A DNA stretch of 36,109 bases from an uncultured Bacteroidales bacterium (lineage in GTDB: Bacteria; Bacteroidota; Bacteroidia; Bacteroidales; Paludibacteraceae), in NCBI GenBank assembly GCA_902784425.1, contig CACZUS010000024.1, positions 1 to 36,109 on the forward strand. The letters run 5' to 3'. A program made the position numbers and the translations under genes. The first letter of the stretch is position 1. Every line of letters begins with the position of its first letter. The notes below the pieces were generated by a model. That model had not been told where the DNA came from. It saw only the letters and a list, made by a program, of their open reading frames with translations, and searched no databases. Positions 7,716 to 15,938 of the stretch are shown piece by piece.

Positions 7716-9038
7716 ATGGTTGAAATCATAGAAAATACACTACGAACAATCGGCATTGAAAGCCTCAACGAGATGCAAACGGCCGCACTCAAAGCAAACG
7801 AGTCGGGTCGCGACGTGCTTCTGCTCTCACCCACCGGATCTGGTAAAACACTCGCATTCCTTTTGCCACTCCTCCGTCAGATGAGACAAGACACCCCAGG
7901 CGTACAAGCACTCGTCATTGCTCCCTCTCGTGAATTGGCTCTTCAGATAGAAACGGTTTTCAAGTCGTTCAAATCCTCCTTTAAAGTCACTTGCTGCTGC
8001 GGAGGTCACTCATCCGAACAGGAGAAAAAAACGCTGACAGAAAACACACCCGCTCTATTAATAGGAACACCAGGTCGACTATTAGATCACATTGAACAAG
8101 GCAACATCACTCCAGAAACCATCAAATACCTCATCTTGGATGAATTTGACAAATCATTGGAGTTGGGTTTCCAAGATGAAATGAAAGAGATCATCAGTCA
8201 CCTATCCGGACTGAAAAAGAAAATGTTACTCTCTGCTACGCGCACCGACGAGATTCCTTCCTTTGTGAAGATTCACAATCCTATGATCTTAGAATTCCTC
8301 GGTGAAAGCGGTCAGAAGATTAACCTCACAAAATATATTGTTCATTCACCCGTGAAAGACAAATTAGAATCACTTATGAAACTAATCTGCCAAATCGGAA
8401 ATGAGCCAACACTCATCTTTGTCAACTATCGAGAGTCGGTAGAACGTGTTGCCAATTACCTTCGTAAGAAGGGAGCGGATTGTAAAATGTTTCACGGAGG
8501 AATGGAACAGGTGGACCGAGAAAAAGCGCTCTTCCAGTTTAAAAGTGGAAGTTCCTATTTGCTGGTATCCACCGACTTGGCTGCACGCGGATTGGACATC
8601 CTCGACGTGAAGCATGTGATTCACTATCACCTGCCCGTCAATCAAGAGGCCTACACCCATCGCAACGGACGAACAGCCCGTATGTTCGCAGATGGAAATG
8701 CCTACATCATTCTGCATGGTGAAGAACACTTACCAGAATATCTTTCGGAAAAAGATTTCAGTGATTACCCTTTACAAGAGAATCCACCCGCATTGAAACC
8801 ATCTGCATGGATTTCATTGTACATTGGCAAAGGAAAGAAAGATAAACTCAGCAAAGGGGATATCGCAGGATTCCTAATGAAAAAAGGATTATTGGAGAAA
8901 AATCAGATAGGGACCATTGAGGTATATGACAAATGCTCATACGCATCCATTGCACGTTCCGAACTGAACACCCTACTCAAACGGATCCGAAATGAGAAGA
9001 TAAAAGGATTAAAAACAATTTTCGAAGAAAGTAAATAA
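7716..9038 (+). CDS. DEAD-box RNA helicase with DbpA-type RNA-binding domain (DEFD variant)
   Basis: 440 residues. Helicase core: Walker A SPTGSGKT (38-45), APSRELALQ (Ia), GTPGRLLDH (Ib), LILDEFDKS (motif II as DEFD instead of DEAD), LLSATRTDE (III), LIFVNYRESVERV (IV), STDLAARGLDI (V) and THRNGRTAR (VI). The C-terminal 75 residues (LYIGKGKKDKLSKGDIAGFL, then IGTIEVYDKCSYASI) match the DbpA RNA-binding domain, which recognises 23S rRNA hairpin 92 in E. coli DbpA, so a role in large-subunit assembly is inferred. No Q motif is obvious in the short N-terminus beyond LNEMQTAAL. Follows the glycosyltransferase by 4 bp and precedes aroB by 6 bp. A second, longer DEAD protein is at 18007-19818. Confidence 0.9.
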   Translation: MVEIIENTLRTIGIESLNEMQTAALKANESGRDVLLLSPTGSGKTLAFLLPLLRQMRQDTPGVQALVIAPSRELALQIETVFKSFKSSFKVTCCCGGHSSEQEKKTLTENTPALLIGTPGRLLDHIEQGNITPETIKYLILDEFDKSLELGFQDEMKEIISHLSGLKKKMLLSATRTDEIPSFVKIHNPMILEFLGESGQKINLTKYIVHSPVKDKLESLMKLICQIGNEPTLIFVNYRESVERVANYLRKKGADCKMFHGGMEQVDREKALFQFKSGSSYLLVSTDLAARGLDILDVKHVIHYHLPVNQEAYTHRNGRTARMFADGNAYIILHGEEHLPEYLSEKDFSDYPLQENPPALKPSAWISLYIGKGKKDKLSKGDIAGFLMKKGLLEKNQIGTIEVYDKCSYASIARSELNTLLKRIRNEKIKGLKTIFEESK

Positions 9039-9044
9039 TTTTTT

Positions 9045-10100
9045 ATGCAAAAGATTCAAATATCCAACTCTGTTGATTCCCTTTTCGAGGAATTAAAAGA
9101 CATTAAGCCCTCATCCACTTTCGTGCTAACCGACACGAATACGTTGAAGCTATGTTGGCCCATTCTACAAAAGGGCGTAAACATACCTGCCGATCATGTT
9201 ATCACCATTCCTGCAGGAGATGATAACAAGAACCTCGATTCATTGGCATACGTATGGCAACAACTAAGTGAGAAGGGTGCTACACGCAAATCGCTACTCA
9301 TCAACTTAGGTGGCGGAATGGTAACCGACCTTGGAGGCTTTGCCGCTTCCACCTTCAAACGAGGAATCAACTACATCAATGTCCCAACCACCCTGTTAGG
9401 AGCCGTAGATGCAGCCGTGGGAGGAAAAACAGGCATCAACTTCAACGGACTGAAAAACGAGATTGGCGTCATCAATCCCGCATTAAGCGTACTCATCTAC
9501 GTGGGATTCTTCAAAACACTCTCTCAAGAAAATATCTTCTCAGGTTTTGCCGAGATGATTAAACACGGACTCATCTCCGACCCAACTGTATGGAAGCATA
9601 TCTGCGAAACAGATTTATACAATATTGATTATCATAAACTTCCAGAACTGCTTCGTGAATCCATCCAAGTGAAGGAAAAGATTGTAGCCGTAGACCCAAC
9701 AGAGAAGGGCATACGAAAAGCACTCAACTTCGGACATACAATTGGGCATGCTTTTGAAAGCCATGCCATCGAACGCGGAGAAACCAAACTTCACGGTTAT
9801 GCAGTAGCTTGGGGTATGATTTCCGAACTTTATCTTAGTCACAAAAAATGTGGACTTCCTAAATACATCCTCTTTCAAGCAATTCAGTTCATCAAAGAGA
9901 ACTACGGTGCATTCTACATCACTTGCAAAGAGTATGGTCGTCTCTATGAATTGATGACACACGACAAGAAAAATGAAGAGAAGGATACCATTCTATTCAC
10001 ACTTTTGTCCAATATAGGAGAGGTGAAAATTAATACTGTCGTAGATAAACAGGATATTTTTGAATCGCTCGATTTCTATCGAGACTCACTAGGCATCTAA
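9045..10100 (+). CDS. aroB: 3-dehydroquinate synthase
   Basis: 351 residues, normal length. Converts DAHP to 3-dehydroquinate using NAD+ and a divalent metal (second step of the shikimate pathway). NAD-binding segment LINLGGGMVTDLGGFAASTF (85-104), VDAAVGGKTGIN (121-132), metal ligands in GFAEMIKHG (Glu170), NFGHTIGHAFE (His231) and LHGYAVAWG (His250). Immediately followed by aroA after 11 bp, so two shikimate steps are co-transcribed. The product feeds aromatic amino acids, including the tyrosine used by the ammonia-lyase at the far end of the window. Confidence 0.96.
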   Translation: MQKIQISNSVDSLFEELKDIKPSSTFVLTDTNTLKLCWPILQKGVNIPADHVITIPAGDDNKNLDSLAYVWQQLSEKGATRKSLLINLGGGMVTDLGGFAASTFKRGINYINVPTTLLGAVDAAVGGKTGINFNGLKNEIGVINPALSVLIYVGFFKTLSQENIFSGFAEMIKHGLISDPTVWKHICETDLYNIDYHKLPELLRESIQVKEKIVAVDPTEKGIRKALNFGHTIGHAFESHAIERGETKLHGYAVAWGMISELYLSHKKCGLPKYILFQAIQFIKENYGAFYITCKEYGRLYELMTHDKKNEEKDTILFTLLSNIGEVKINTVVDKQDIFESLDFYRDSLGI

Positions 10101-10111
10101 CTTCAAAGAAG

Positions 10112-11353
10112 ATGGAAAACATTCATATCAAAGCAATTGTTCCAGAGAAAGCAATATCAGAGCATACCATTCTATTGCCAGCCTCTAAAAGCATAAGCAA
10201 TAGAGCCCTCATTCTAAACGCTTTGAGTAAGGCACCCGGACGTATTTACAATCTGGCAGAGTGTGATGACACAGATGTGTTAAGCGCCGCTCTCACCTCG
10301 CATGATGAGACCAACTTCAACATTGGTGCCGCAGGTACTGCCATGCGCTTCCTAACAGCCTATCTAGCAGGGAAGCCAGGCGATTGGACCATCACAGGAA
10401 GTGAACGAATGAAACAACGTCCCATCGGAATACTTGTCGACGCCCTGAACAACATCGGAGCAGAGATTAGTTACCTTGAAAAGGAAGGTTTTCCACCTTT
10501 AAAGATCCATGGAAAGAAGTTATTGGGAGGAACCGTCCATCTAAACGGAGGTGTCAGCAGTCAGTTCATATCAGCCCTACTGATGATTGCCCCTACGACA
10601 CAAAAAGGTATCGAACTTCACTTAGAAGGAGAGATTATCTCACGTCCCTATATTGAGATGACATTGCAAATGATGAAGGCGTATGGTGTGGATTCTCAAT
10701 GGGAAGGCAAAAGCATTCAGATAGTTTCACAAGAATACAAAACCACCGATTATACGGTAGAATCAGATTGGTCTGCCGCCTCCTATTGGTATGAAATTGC
10801 AGCACTGAGTCCTTCCACGATCAATTTCACGTTGCCACACCTCTACGAGAAGAGTTTGCAAGGAGACTCGATGGGTCGGAAGATTTTCGAACCATTGGGA
10901 GTTAGCACACAATTCGTGCAAGATGATGTCAGAATTTCCAAAACGAAGAAGGCGGTTGAACATTTCGAATATGATTTTAGCGGTCAGCCCGACATAGCCC
11001 AAACCCTTGTGGTAACCTGCTGCAGTTTAGGCATCACCTTTCGCTTCACAGGTTTGCAAACTCTAAAGATCAAAGAGACTGACAGAATCGAAGCATTAAA
11101 GAACGAATGTAAGAAATTAGGATTCATTCTAAAAGAAGAGGGTGTCGGCATCTTATATTGGGATGGAGAGCAATGCAAGCGAGATGAGCATCCACAGATC
11201 GCCACTTATAAAGACCATCGAATGGCAATGGCATTTGCCCCAAGTACCATCCGTTTAGGTGAGATAACAATAGAGGAACCCAACGTAGTAAGTAAGTCAT
11301 ATCCAAAATTTTGGGATGATTTATGGTCTTGCCAATTATTTGAAAATTTATAA
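10112..11353 (+). CDS. aroA: 3-phosphoshikimate 1-carboxyvinyltransferase (EPSP synthase)
   Basis: 413 residues. Transfers enolpyruvyl from PEP to shikimate-3-phosphate. Visible motifs: LPASKSISNRALILNALS (about 22-39, phosphate-binding Lys and Ser), NIGAAGTAMRFLTAYLAG (70-87 region, catalytic loop), MKQRPIGILVDAL, GGVSSQFISALLMIAP, KIKETDRIEALKNECKKLG and YKDHRMAMAFAP near the C-terminus. The length is slightly below enteric AroA, with short loops, as commonly seen in Bacteroidota. Start ATG is 11 bp after aroB with a purine-rich AAGAAG upstream. Confidence 0.95.
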   Translation: MENIHIKAIVPEKAISEHTILLPASKSISNRALILNALSKAPGRIYNLAECDDTDVLSAALTSHDETNFNIGAAGTAMRFLTAYLAGKPGDWTITGSERMKQRPIGILVDALNNIGAEISYLEKEGFPPLKIHGKKLLGGTVHLNGGVSSQFISALLMIAPTTQKGIELHLEGEIISRPYIEMTLQMMKAYGVDSQWEGKSIQIVSQEYKTTDYTVESDWSAASYWYEIAALSPSTINFTLPHLYEKSLQGDSMGRKIFEPLGVSTQFVQDDVRISKTKKAVEHFEYDFSGQPDIAQTLVVTCCSLGITFRFTGLQTLKIKETDRIEALKNECKKLGFILKEEGVGILYWDGEQCKRDEHPQIATYKDHRMAMAFAPSTIRLGEITIEEPNVVSKSYPKFWDDLWSCQLFENL

Positions 11354-11386
11354 TAAAACAATAAAACCATCTAAAAAGGGGAAAGC

Positions 11387-12022
11387 ATGAAAAAGGTTAT
11401 TTTCATAGTGATGTTGCTAATTGGAGCAATAACCTATATTCAAGCACAAGAAGAGGAAGGTGAAAACACGAATTTCACCAGTTTTCCAGTGAATTATACA
11501 GGTCAAAAGCCAGTGATTACTGACTTCGTAACAGCCATACTATCACAGAATAACGGAGAAGGCGTCTTTGTAGAAATGGCAGAAAATTGGAAGAAATACC
11601 AAAAAGGAGAAACATTACCCAAAGGCAGATCATTTACTGTAGATACAAAGAATGGTTATATCCGTTACGATGTCACCTATTCAAAGGAGGAAACCGTATA
11701 TGTAGAGTTTTGCTTTTGGAATTGTACAGATGGGAAGCATAAGATAGTGGCTTCCAATTTCGTTCTTCTCATGAATGGGAAACCGACAGACACAGAACTA
11801 ACCGGACAATCATTCTACCAATACGACAATGCGACAAAGAAAATGATATACACGTATGCCTACGACTTGGGCGTTCAACCAGAATATCCCAATGGAGCGA
11901 AATGTAATTTACCACGAGTAGGCAAATCCATTGAGTATGTATCTGACACCCCATCAGGAAAGATGACTCAACGTTTTACTTGGAATGGCAGTAAGTTTGT
12001 AGCAGAGAAGATTACCAAATAA
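11387..12022 (+). CDS. Secreted protein of unknown function
   Basis: 211 residues beginning with a signal peptide (MKKVIFIVMLLIGAITYIQA, cleavage near AQ|EEEG). The mature part starts with an acidic stretch (EEEGENTN) and contains FPVNYTGQKPVITDFVTAIL, an Asn/Lys-rich middle, FCFWNCTDGKHKIVASNFV and a C-terminal KMTQRFTWNGSKFVAEKITK resembling the last beta-hairpin of small Bacteroidota periplasmic proteins. There is no lipobox and no T9SS tail. No family recognised. It is 33 bp downstream of aroA with a GGGGAAAGC leader; probably the last gene of the run. Confidence 0.7.
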   Translation: MKKVIFIVMLLIGAITYIQAQEEEGENTNFTSFPVNYTGQKPVITDFVTAILSQNNGEGVFVEMAENWKKYQKGETLPKGRSFTVDTKNGYIRYDVTYSKEETVYVEFCFWNCTDGKHKIVASNFVLLMNGKPTDTELTGQSFYQYDNATKKMIYTYAYDLGVQPEYPNGAKCNLPRVGKSIEYVSDTPSGKMTQRFTWNGSKFVAEKITK

Positions 12023-12048
12023 AAAAAGCAACTCACGAATGAATTGCT
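12019..12048 (-). terminator. Terminator of tRNA-Thr transcript
   Basis: Minus-strand hairpin AGCAATTCA-TTCG-TGAGTTGCT (12048-12027, one G-U pair, UUCG tetraloop) followed by a run of T. It lies 26 bp beyond the tRNA 3' end; the T tract overlaps the stop codon of the convergent plus-strand gene. Confidence 0.85.
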
Positions 12049-12073
12049 TCCCATTGTATGTAACTTTTGATTG

Positions 12074-12146
<73 letters not shown>

Positions 12147-12156
12147 AATGCGGGTG

Positions 12157-12187
12157 CAAAAGTAATCTTTTTTTTTAAAACCACAAA
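12157..12187 (-). promoter_or_regulatory. Promoter of tRNA-Thr
   Basis: Minus strand reads TTTG (12187-12184), exactly 19 nt, then TACTTTTG (12164-12157): a perfect match to the Bacteroidota consensus. The -7 box ends 10 bp before the tRNA. Confidence 0.85.
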
Positions 12188-12203
12188 TTTTTTTATAGAT
12201 TTG
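12173..12203 (+). promoter_or_regulatory. Promoter of the acetyltransferase-like gene, interlocked with the tRNA promoter
   Basis: Plus strand reads TTTT (12173-12176), 19 nt, then TAGATTTG (12196-12203). The start codon is 23 bp further on. The -33 element lies within the spacer of the opposing tRNA promoter. Confidence 0.7.
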
Positions 12204-12226
12204 CACTGCGTTACTTTTTTAGGAAA

Positions 12227-13339
12227 ATGATAGAAATTAAAAAAATATCCTCACATAAGGAGTTAAAGCAATTTGTCCGTTTTGCCAATGATTTATATTC
12301 CGACTGCCCCTATTGGGTTCCACCATTGGAGTTTGACGAATTAAAGACCCTCCGCAAAGATAAGAACCCTGCATTTGAGCATTGCGAAGCAGAATATTGG
12401 CTAGCATATAAAGATGGAAAGGTTGTTGGCCGTATAGCAGGTATCATCAACCACATTGCCAACCAGAAATGGGGCAACAAGGTGCGTTTCGGATGGTTTG
12501 ATTTCATTGAAGACATTGAAGTAGCCAGAGCCCTTCTCAACACAGTAGAAGAGTGGGGAAAATCCAAAGGTATGGGAATCATCCAAGGTCCGTTAGGTTT
12601 CAACGATATGGATCGTGAAGGCATGTTGGTATATGGATATGAAAATGAACCTACCATTGCCAGCATCTATAATCACCCATACTATGTCAGTTTCATGGAG
12701 CAACTCAGCTACGAAAAGGCTGAAGATTGGTTGCAATATAAAATCAAACTTGATGCGATACCTGAGAAAATCAAGCGCGTCAGCAAAATGATTGCAGAGC
12801 GCTACAACCTACGTGCTCTATCTTTCACGAAGAAAAAGGATTTGAAAAAATATGCGCGACCTTTGTTTCATACATTAAACGCTTCTTTCTCAAATCTTTA
12901 CGGATATTCTGAATTAACAGACAAGGAGATTGACTCCATTGTAGCCAGTTATTTTTCATTCATTGACCCCAAATATGTGTGTATCATCGTAGATGAGAAT
13001 GACACTGTGGTTGCTTTCGGTATCAGCATGTGTTCACTATCTGCAGCATACAAAAAAGCAAAAGGTAAAGTATTCCCATTCGGATTCATTCATATATTGA
13101 ATGCCATGAGGAAACCGAAAATCATCGATCTATACCTCAATGGTGTATTACCAGAATGGCAGAAAAGGGGAATTCACTCTCTCTACTATACACAAATGAC
13201 TCAAACATATATGGATAATAACATTCCGATTGCCATCACGAATCCGCAATTGGAAACCAATGTCAATGCCGTTCACATCTGGAGCAATTATGAGAATGAA
13301 TTGTATTGCCGCAGAAGATGTTATGAGAAAACATTGTAA
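12227..13339 (+). CDS. GNAT-like N-acetyltransferase family protein (YghO-like)
   Basis: 370 residues. Starts MIEIKKISSHKELKQFVRFA and continues with YWVPPLEFDELKTLRKDKNP, then AYKDGKVVGRIAGIIN, GKVRF-like GWFDFIED, GIIQGPLGFNDMDREGMLV and, near the end, LPEWQKRGIHSLYYTQM and TNPQLETNVNAVHIW. This is the conserved layout of a large uncharacterised GNAT-fold family common in Bacteroidota. The late block (EWQKRGI, then E-TN) resembles the acetyl-CoA-binding and following strand of GNAT enzymes. Substrate unknown. It has its own promoter and is followed after 8 bp by the PaaI thioesterase. Confidence 0.75.
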   Translation: MIEIKKISSHKELKQFVRFANDLYSDCPYWVPPLEFDELKTLRKDKNPAFEHCEAEYWLAYKDGKVVGRIAGIINHIANQKWGNKVRFGWFDFIEDIEVARALLNTVEEWGKSKGMGIIQGPLGFNDMDREGMLVYGYENEPTIASIYNHPYYVSFMEQLSYEKAEDWLQYKIKLDAIPEKIKRVSKMIAERYNLRALSFTKKKDLKKYARPLFHTLNASFSNLYGYSELTDKEIDSIVASYFSFIDPKYVCIIVDENDTVVAFGISMCSLSAAYKKAKGKVFPFGFIHILNAMRKPKIIDLYLNGVLPEWQKRGIHSLYYTQMTQTYMDNNIPIAITNPQLETNVNAVHIWSNYENELYCRRRCYEKTL

Positions 13340-13347
13340 GATTAGAT

Positions 13348-13740
13348 ATGGAGAATAACGACGTCATAGAGCTACTAAAGAAAGACAAATTCATCCTTTA
13401 CAATGGAATCGAGCTTCTAGAAATAGGAGAAGGAGAAGCCACTGGAAGAATGAACATAACGGAAAATCATCTCAATGGATTAGGAACCGTGCAAGGCGGT
13501 GCCATATTCACATTGGCTGATTACATCTGTGCAGCTGCCGCCAATTCACGCGGGAAAGCAGCAGTCACTCTCGATGGTCAGATGGATTACATCAAAGCCG
13601 TTTCCAAAGGAACGCTCTATGCTCATGCCACAGAGGTGTTTCTTCGACGCACCATCGCCTCCTATCATGTGGAAGTAAGAAACGAAGAGGGTGCCCTAAT
13701 CGCCACCCTTCAATCTAAAGTATTCAGAAAAGACGTTTAA
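13348..13740 (+). CDS. PaaI-family hotdog thioesterase
   Basis: 130 residues. Single hotdog domain: EGEATGRMNITENHLNGLGT, VQGGAIFTLADYICAAAANS (the central helix, with Asp in ADY), AVTLDGQMDYIKAV and YHVEVRNEEGALIATLQSKV. PaaI-type enzymes hydrolyse acyl- or phenylacetyl-CoA; the substrate here is unknown. Eight bp after the acetyltransferase-like gene and 2 bp before the lipoprotein, so certainly co-transcribed. Confidence 0.88.
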   Translation: MENNDVIELLKKDKFILYNGIELLEIGEGEATGRMNITENHLNGLGTVQGGAIFTLADYICAAAANSRGKAAVTLDGQMDYIKAVSKGTLYAHATEVFLRRTIASYHVEVRNEEGALIATLQSKVFRKDV

Positions 13741-13742
13741 TC

Positions 13743-14504
13743 ATGAAGTTCTGTTCCATCATACCACTAATCGCCATCATCCTCCTCTTCGGTTCATGCG
13801 AATCACCTCGCGAAAAAGTCGACAAGGTGGAAGAGAAAGTAGTGACCGCCGTGGAAGAGGTGATCGACGATGAGATTGACGTAATCGATGACTTTGAGGA
13901 GTTCATTGAAGATGAATCAGAACATTGTACTGTCTACTCAAAACTGCGTACCAGTCGTAACCTACGCGACCCTAATAAAATGCATATCAAAACAGGTCGC
14001 GAAGTGGGTATGCACGAACCTTTTCGTAAAAATGCAGATTTCCTAGCCGTCAGAGACTCTCTTCTTCAATGTGGCAAACTTCAGTTTGTGGATGACGGTC
14101 TATTCTATAGGAAAAAACGCATGAAACACTCCTATCCTTACCTGACCCCTGAAGCCATCAACCTCCTTCAGGAAATCAGTGTTCGTTTCAATGAGAATTT
14201 GAAAAAAAGAAAATTACCGGAATATTCATTACAACTCACCTCGTGTCTCAGAACCATGGAGAGTCAAAACGGACTTCGAAAGAAAAACAAAAATGCTACC
14301 CGCGACACCTCAAGTCACGTCTTCGGTGCCTCATTCGACATCTCCTACTGGGAGTTCTACCGCAACAAGGACGGACGACTCTGTCAACAAAAATATTTGC
14401 AAAACATTCTTTCTAAAACCATACGGGAAATCAGAAATGAAAAGAGATGTCTAGTCATCAAAGAAACTGGTCAATTCTGCTTCCATTGTACCGTTTTGCG
14501 CTAA
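13743..14504 (+). CDS. Lipoprotein with M15/VanY-like peptidase signature (DUF5715-like)
   Basis: 253 residues. The lipobox FGSC puts the lipidated Cys at 19. A strongly acidic, heptad-like segment (about 22-60, KVDKVEEKVV then EEVIDDEIDVIDD) probably forms a coiled coil or spacer. The C-terminal domain contains LQLTSCLRTMESQNGLRKKN, SSHVFGASFDISYWEFY (S-x-H at 191-192, Asp199) and a late CFHCTV (His248). The S-H-x6-D plus late-His layout matches the zinc ligands of M15/VanY D-Ala-D-Ala peptidases and DUF5715 proteins. A periplasmic murein-related activity is inferred, not shown. It lies between the thioesterase (2 bp) and recO (15 bp). Confidence 0.75.
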   Translation: MKFCSIIPLIAIILLFGSCESPREKVDKVEEKVVTAVEEVIDDEIDVIDDFEEFIEDESEHCTVYSKLRTSRNLRDPNKMHIKTGREVGMHEPFRKNADFLAVRDSLLQCGKLQFVDDGLFYRKKRMKHSYPYLTPEAINLLQEISVRFNENLKKRKLPEYSLQLTSCLRTMESQNGLRKKNKNATRDTSSHVFGASFDISYWEFYRNKDGRLCQQKYLQNILSKTIREIRNEKRCLVIKETGQFCFHCTVLR

Positions 14505-14519
14505 TTCACACCTTCCATC

Positions 14520-15245
14520 ATGCAACTGAAAACGAACGCCATCGTTTTAAAAATTCAGAAATTCAAAGATAACGCATCCATACTCCATCTCTATACCCTT
14601 GAAGCAGGACGCGCCTCCTATCTGCTCTATGGTGCACAAAGCAAAAAAAGAGGAAACGCTGTCGCCTACCTTCATCCCCTCTCGCTTGTTAGTCTGGACA
14701 TAAACATACGAAACACCAGAGAGCTAAACACTATCACAGAAATCAAACAAGAGGAACCCACCATGGAGTTGCTATTCAACCCCATAAAAAGTTCACTGGC
14801 CTTCTTTATCGCCGAAATCCTACTACAAGTGCTACGAACCAACGAGAAAGATGACACCCTTTTTAGCTTCCTTCACCACTCCATCACACAACTAAATCAC
14901 GAAACAAGAAGCTTGGGCAACTTCCATATTGCCTTCCTCCTGCGACTCTCCCTATTCCTTGGTTTTCAACCCTCCATCGACACACCTTACAACAATGTCT
15001 ACTTCGATATGAGACAAGCAGAATTCACCTCTAAAAAACCAGAGCATCAGTACTTCCTTCGTGCCAACGAAACGGAAAAAATGAAACTCCTGCTTCGCAT
15101 GAATTATAGAAATTTTCACCTCTTTCGATTCTCTAAATCAGAACGAAGTGAAGTAATCGACCGCATTCTACAATACTATAAGATTCACACACAATGCATG
15201 GGAGAACTCAAATCGCTATACGTACTCAAAGATATTTTTGAATAA
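14520..15245 (+). CDS. recO: DNA repair protein RecO
   Basis: 241 residues. N-terminal OB fold: MQLKTNAIVLKIQKFKDNAS, HLYTLEAGRASYLLYGAQSK, then LHPLSLVSLDINIRNTRELN. The all-helical C-terminal part has LLFNPIKSSLAFFIAEILLQ and FHIAFLLRLSLFLGFQPSID. RecO loads RecA with RecR and anneals SSB-coated strands in RecF-pathway repair. The zinc-finger cysteines found in Deinococcus and many Firmicutes RecO are absent (YFDMRQAEF in their place), as expected for Bacteroidota. Last gene of its run; a separate promoter follows. Confidence 0.9.
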   Translation: MQLKTNAIVLKIQKFKDNASILHLYTLEAGRASYLLYGAQSKKRGNAVAYLHPLSLVSLDINIRNTRELNTITEIKQEEPTMELLFNPIKSSLAFFIAEILLQVLRTNEKDDTLFSFLHHSITQLNHETRSLGNFHIAFLLRLSLFLGFQPSIDTPYNNVYFDMRQAEFTSKKPEHQYFLRANETEKMKLLLRMNYRNFHLFRFSKSERSEVIDRILQYYKIHTQCMGELKSLYVLKDIFE

Positions 15246-15317
15246 CAGTCGTCACATTAAAATCACCATCCCCTAAAGAGACTCTCTTCATCTGTTAATA
15301 AATAACTAACACAAAAG

Positions 15318-15348
15318 TTTTTTATCTAAATATAAATACCTAATTTCG
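15318..15348 (+). promoter_or_regulatory. Promoter of the dksA-like gene
   Basis: TTTT (15318-15321), 19 nt, TAATTTCG (15341-15348): one mismatch in each box. About 58 bp ahead of the preferred start codon. Confidence 0.55.
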
Positions 15349-15406
15349 CAATCGTAATATTATATATATTACAAAAACCATGATTTTAAATAAAAATAGT
15401 AGGTCT

Positions 15407-15787
15407 ATGGCAGAAAAAACACGATATTCAGACGCTGAATTGGAGGAATTCAAGGAGCTCATTTTAGAGAAATTAGAAGCAGCAAAACGTGATTATGAGA
15501 TATTCAAATCAAGTATGGCAAATATGGATGGAAATGACACGAGCGACACGTCACCAACATTCAAGCAATTGGATGAAAGTGCTGCTACGATGACCAAAGA
15601 AGAGGCAGGTCGTTTAGCTCAGCGTCAAATGAAATTCATTCAGCACCTGCAAGCTGCTTTGATTAGAATTGAAAACAAAACTTATGGCATTTGCAGAGAG
15701 ACTGGTAAGTTGATCCCAAAAGAGCGTTTACGCGCTGTCCCTCACGCTACTCTTTGCATCGATGCCAAGAAGAACGGGGCAAAATAA
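15407..15787 (+). CDS. DksA/TraR-like regulator with a two-cysteine zinc-finger remnant
   Basis: 126 residues from the ATG at 15407 (MAEKTRYSDAELEEFKELIL). An upstream ATG at 15380 would add nine residues unlike the family and is less likely. A coiled-coil hairpin (about 8-90) is followed by the C4-type motif region YGICRETGKLIPKERLRA and LCIDAKKNGAK. Canonical CxxC pairs are reduced to Cys96-x-x-Thr99 and Cys117-x-x-Ala120, so only two of four ligands remain; this matches the short Bacteroidota DksA-like group. The likely role is RNA polymerase secondary-channel binding in ribosomal or stringent control, inferred from the family. It has its own promoter and a strong terminator directly after the stop. 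Confidence 0.85.
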   Translation: MAEKTRYSDAELEEFKELILEKLEAAKRDYEIFKSSMANMDGNDTSDTSPTFKQLDESAATMTKEEAGRLAQRQMKFIQHLQAALIRIENKTYGICRETGKLIPKERLRAVPHATLCIDAKKNGAK

Positions 15788-15801
15788 TAGCCGTATGTCA
15801 T

Positions 15802-15838
15802 AGTTAGGAACTTCATCATGGAGTTCCTAACTTTTCTT
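15802..15838 (+). terminator. Terminator after the dksA-like gene
   Basis: AGTTAGGAACT (15802-15812), 9-nt loop, AGTTCCTAACT (15822-15832), then TTTTCTT. A perfect 11-bp stem. It separates dksA-like from lspA transcription. Confidence 0.85.
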
Positions 15839-15844
15839 ATGTAA

Positions 15845-15924
15845 AAGAATGAGCCAACAAGTCATTCTTACCGAATGGTGGGGTTAACAAGAACTCGCCA
15901 AGTACTAATCTGGGATAACATCCC
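15845..15924 (+). other. Structured leader upstream of lspA
   Basis: Between the dksA-like terminator and lspA lie AAGAATGA/TCATTCTT (15845-15852 with 15862-15869), a pairing of GGTGGGGTT with AACTCGCC (about 15876-15899, wobble pairs and a bulge), and GGGAT-AAC-ATCCC (15912-15924) directly ahead of GAGAGGAAATG. No promoter box was recognised. No known riboswitch class was recognised. Confidence 0.4.
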
Positions 15925-15938
15925 TTAAACGAGAGGAA

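Noticed and set aside
15380-15406. Upstream start for the dksA-like gene
   Set aside because: Adds nine residues not typical of the family, whereas the protein beginning MAEKTRYSDAELEEF matches the family start.
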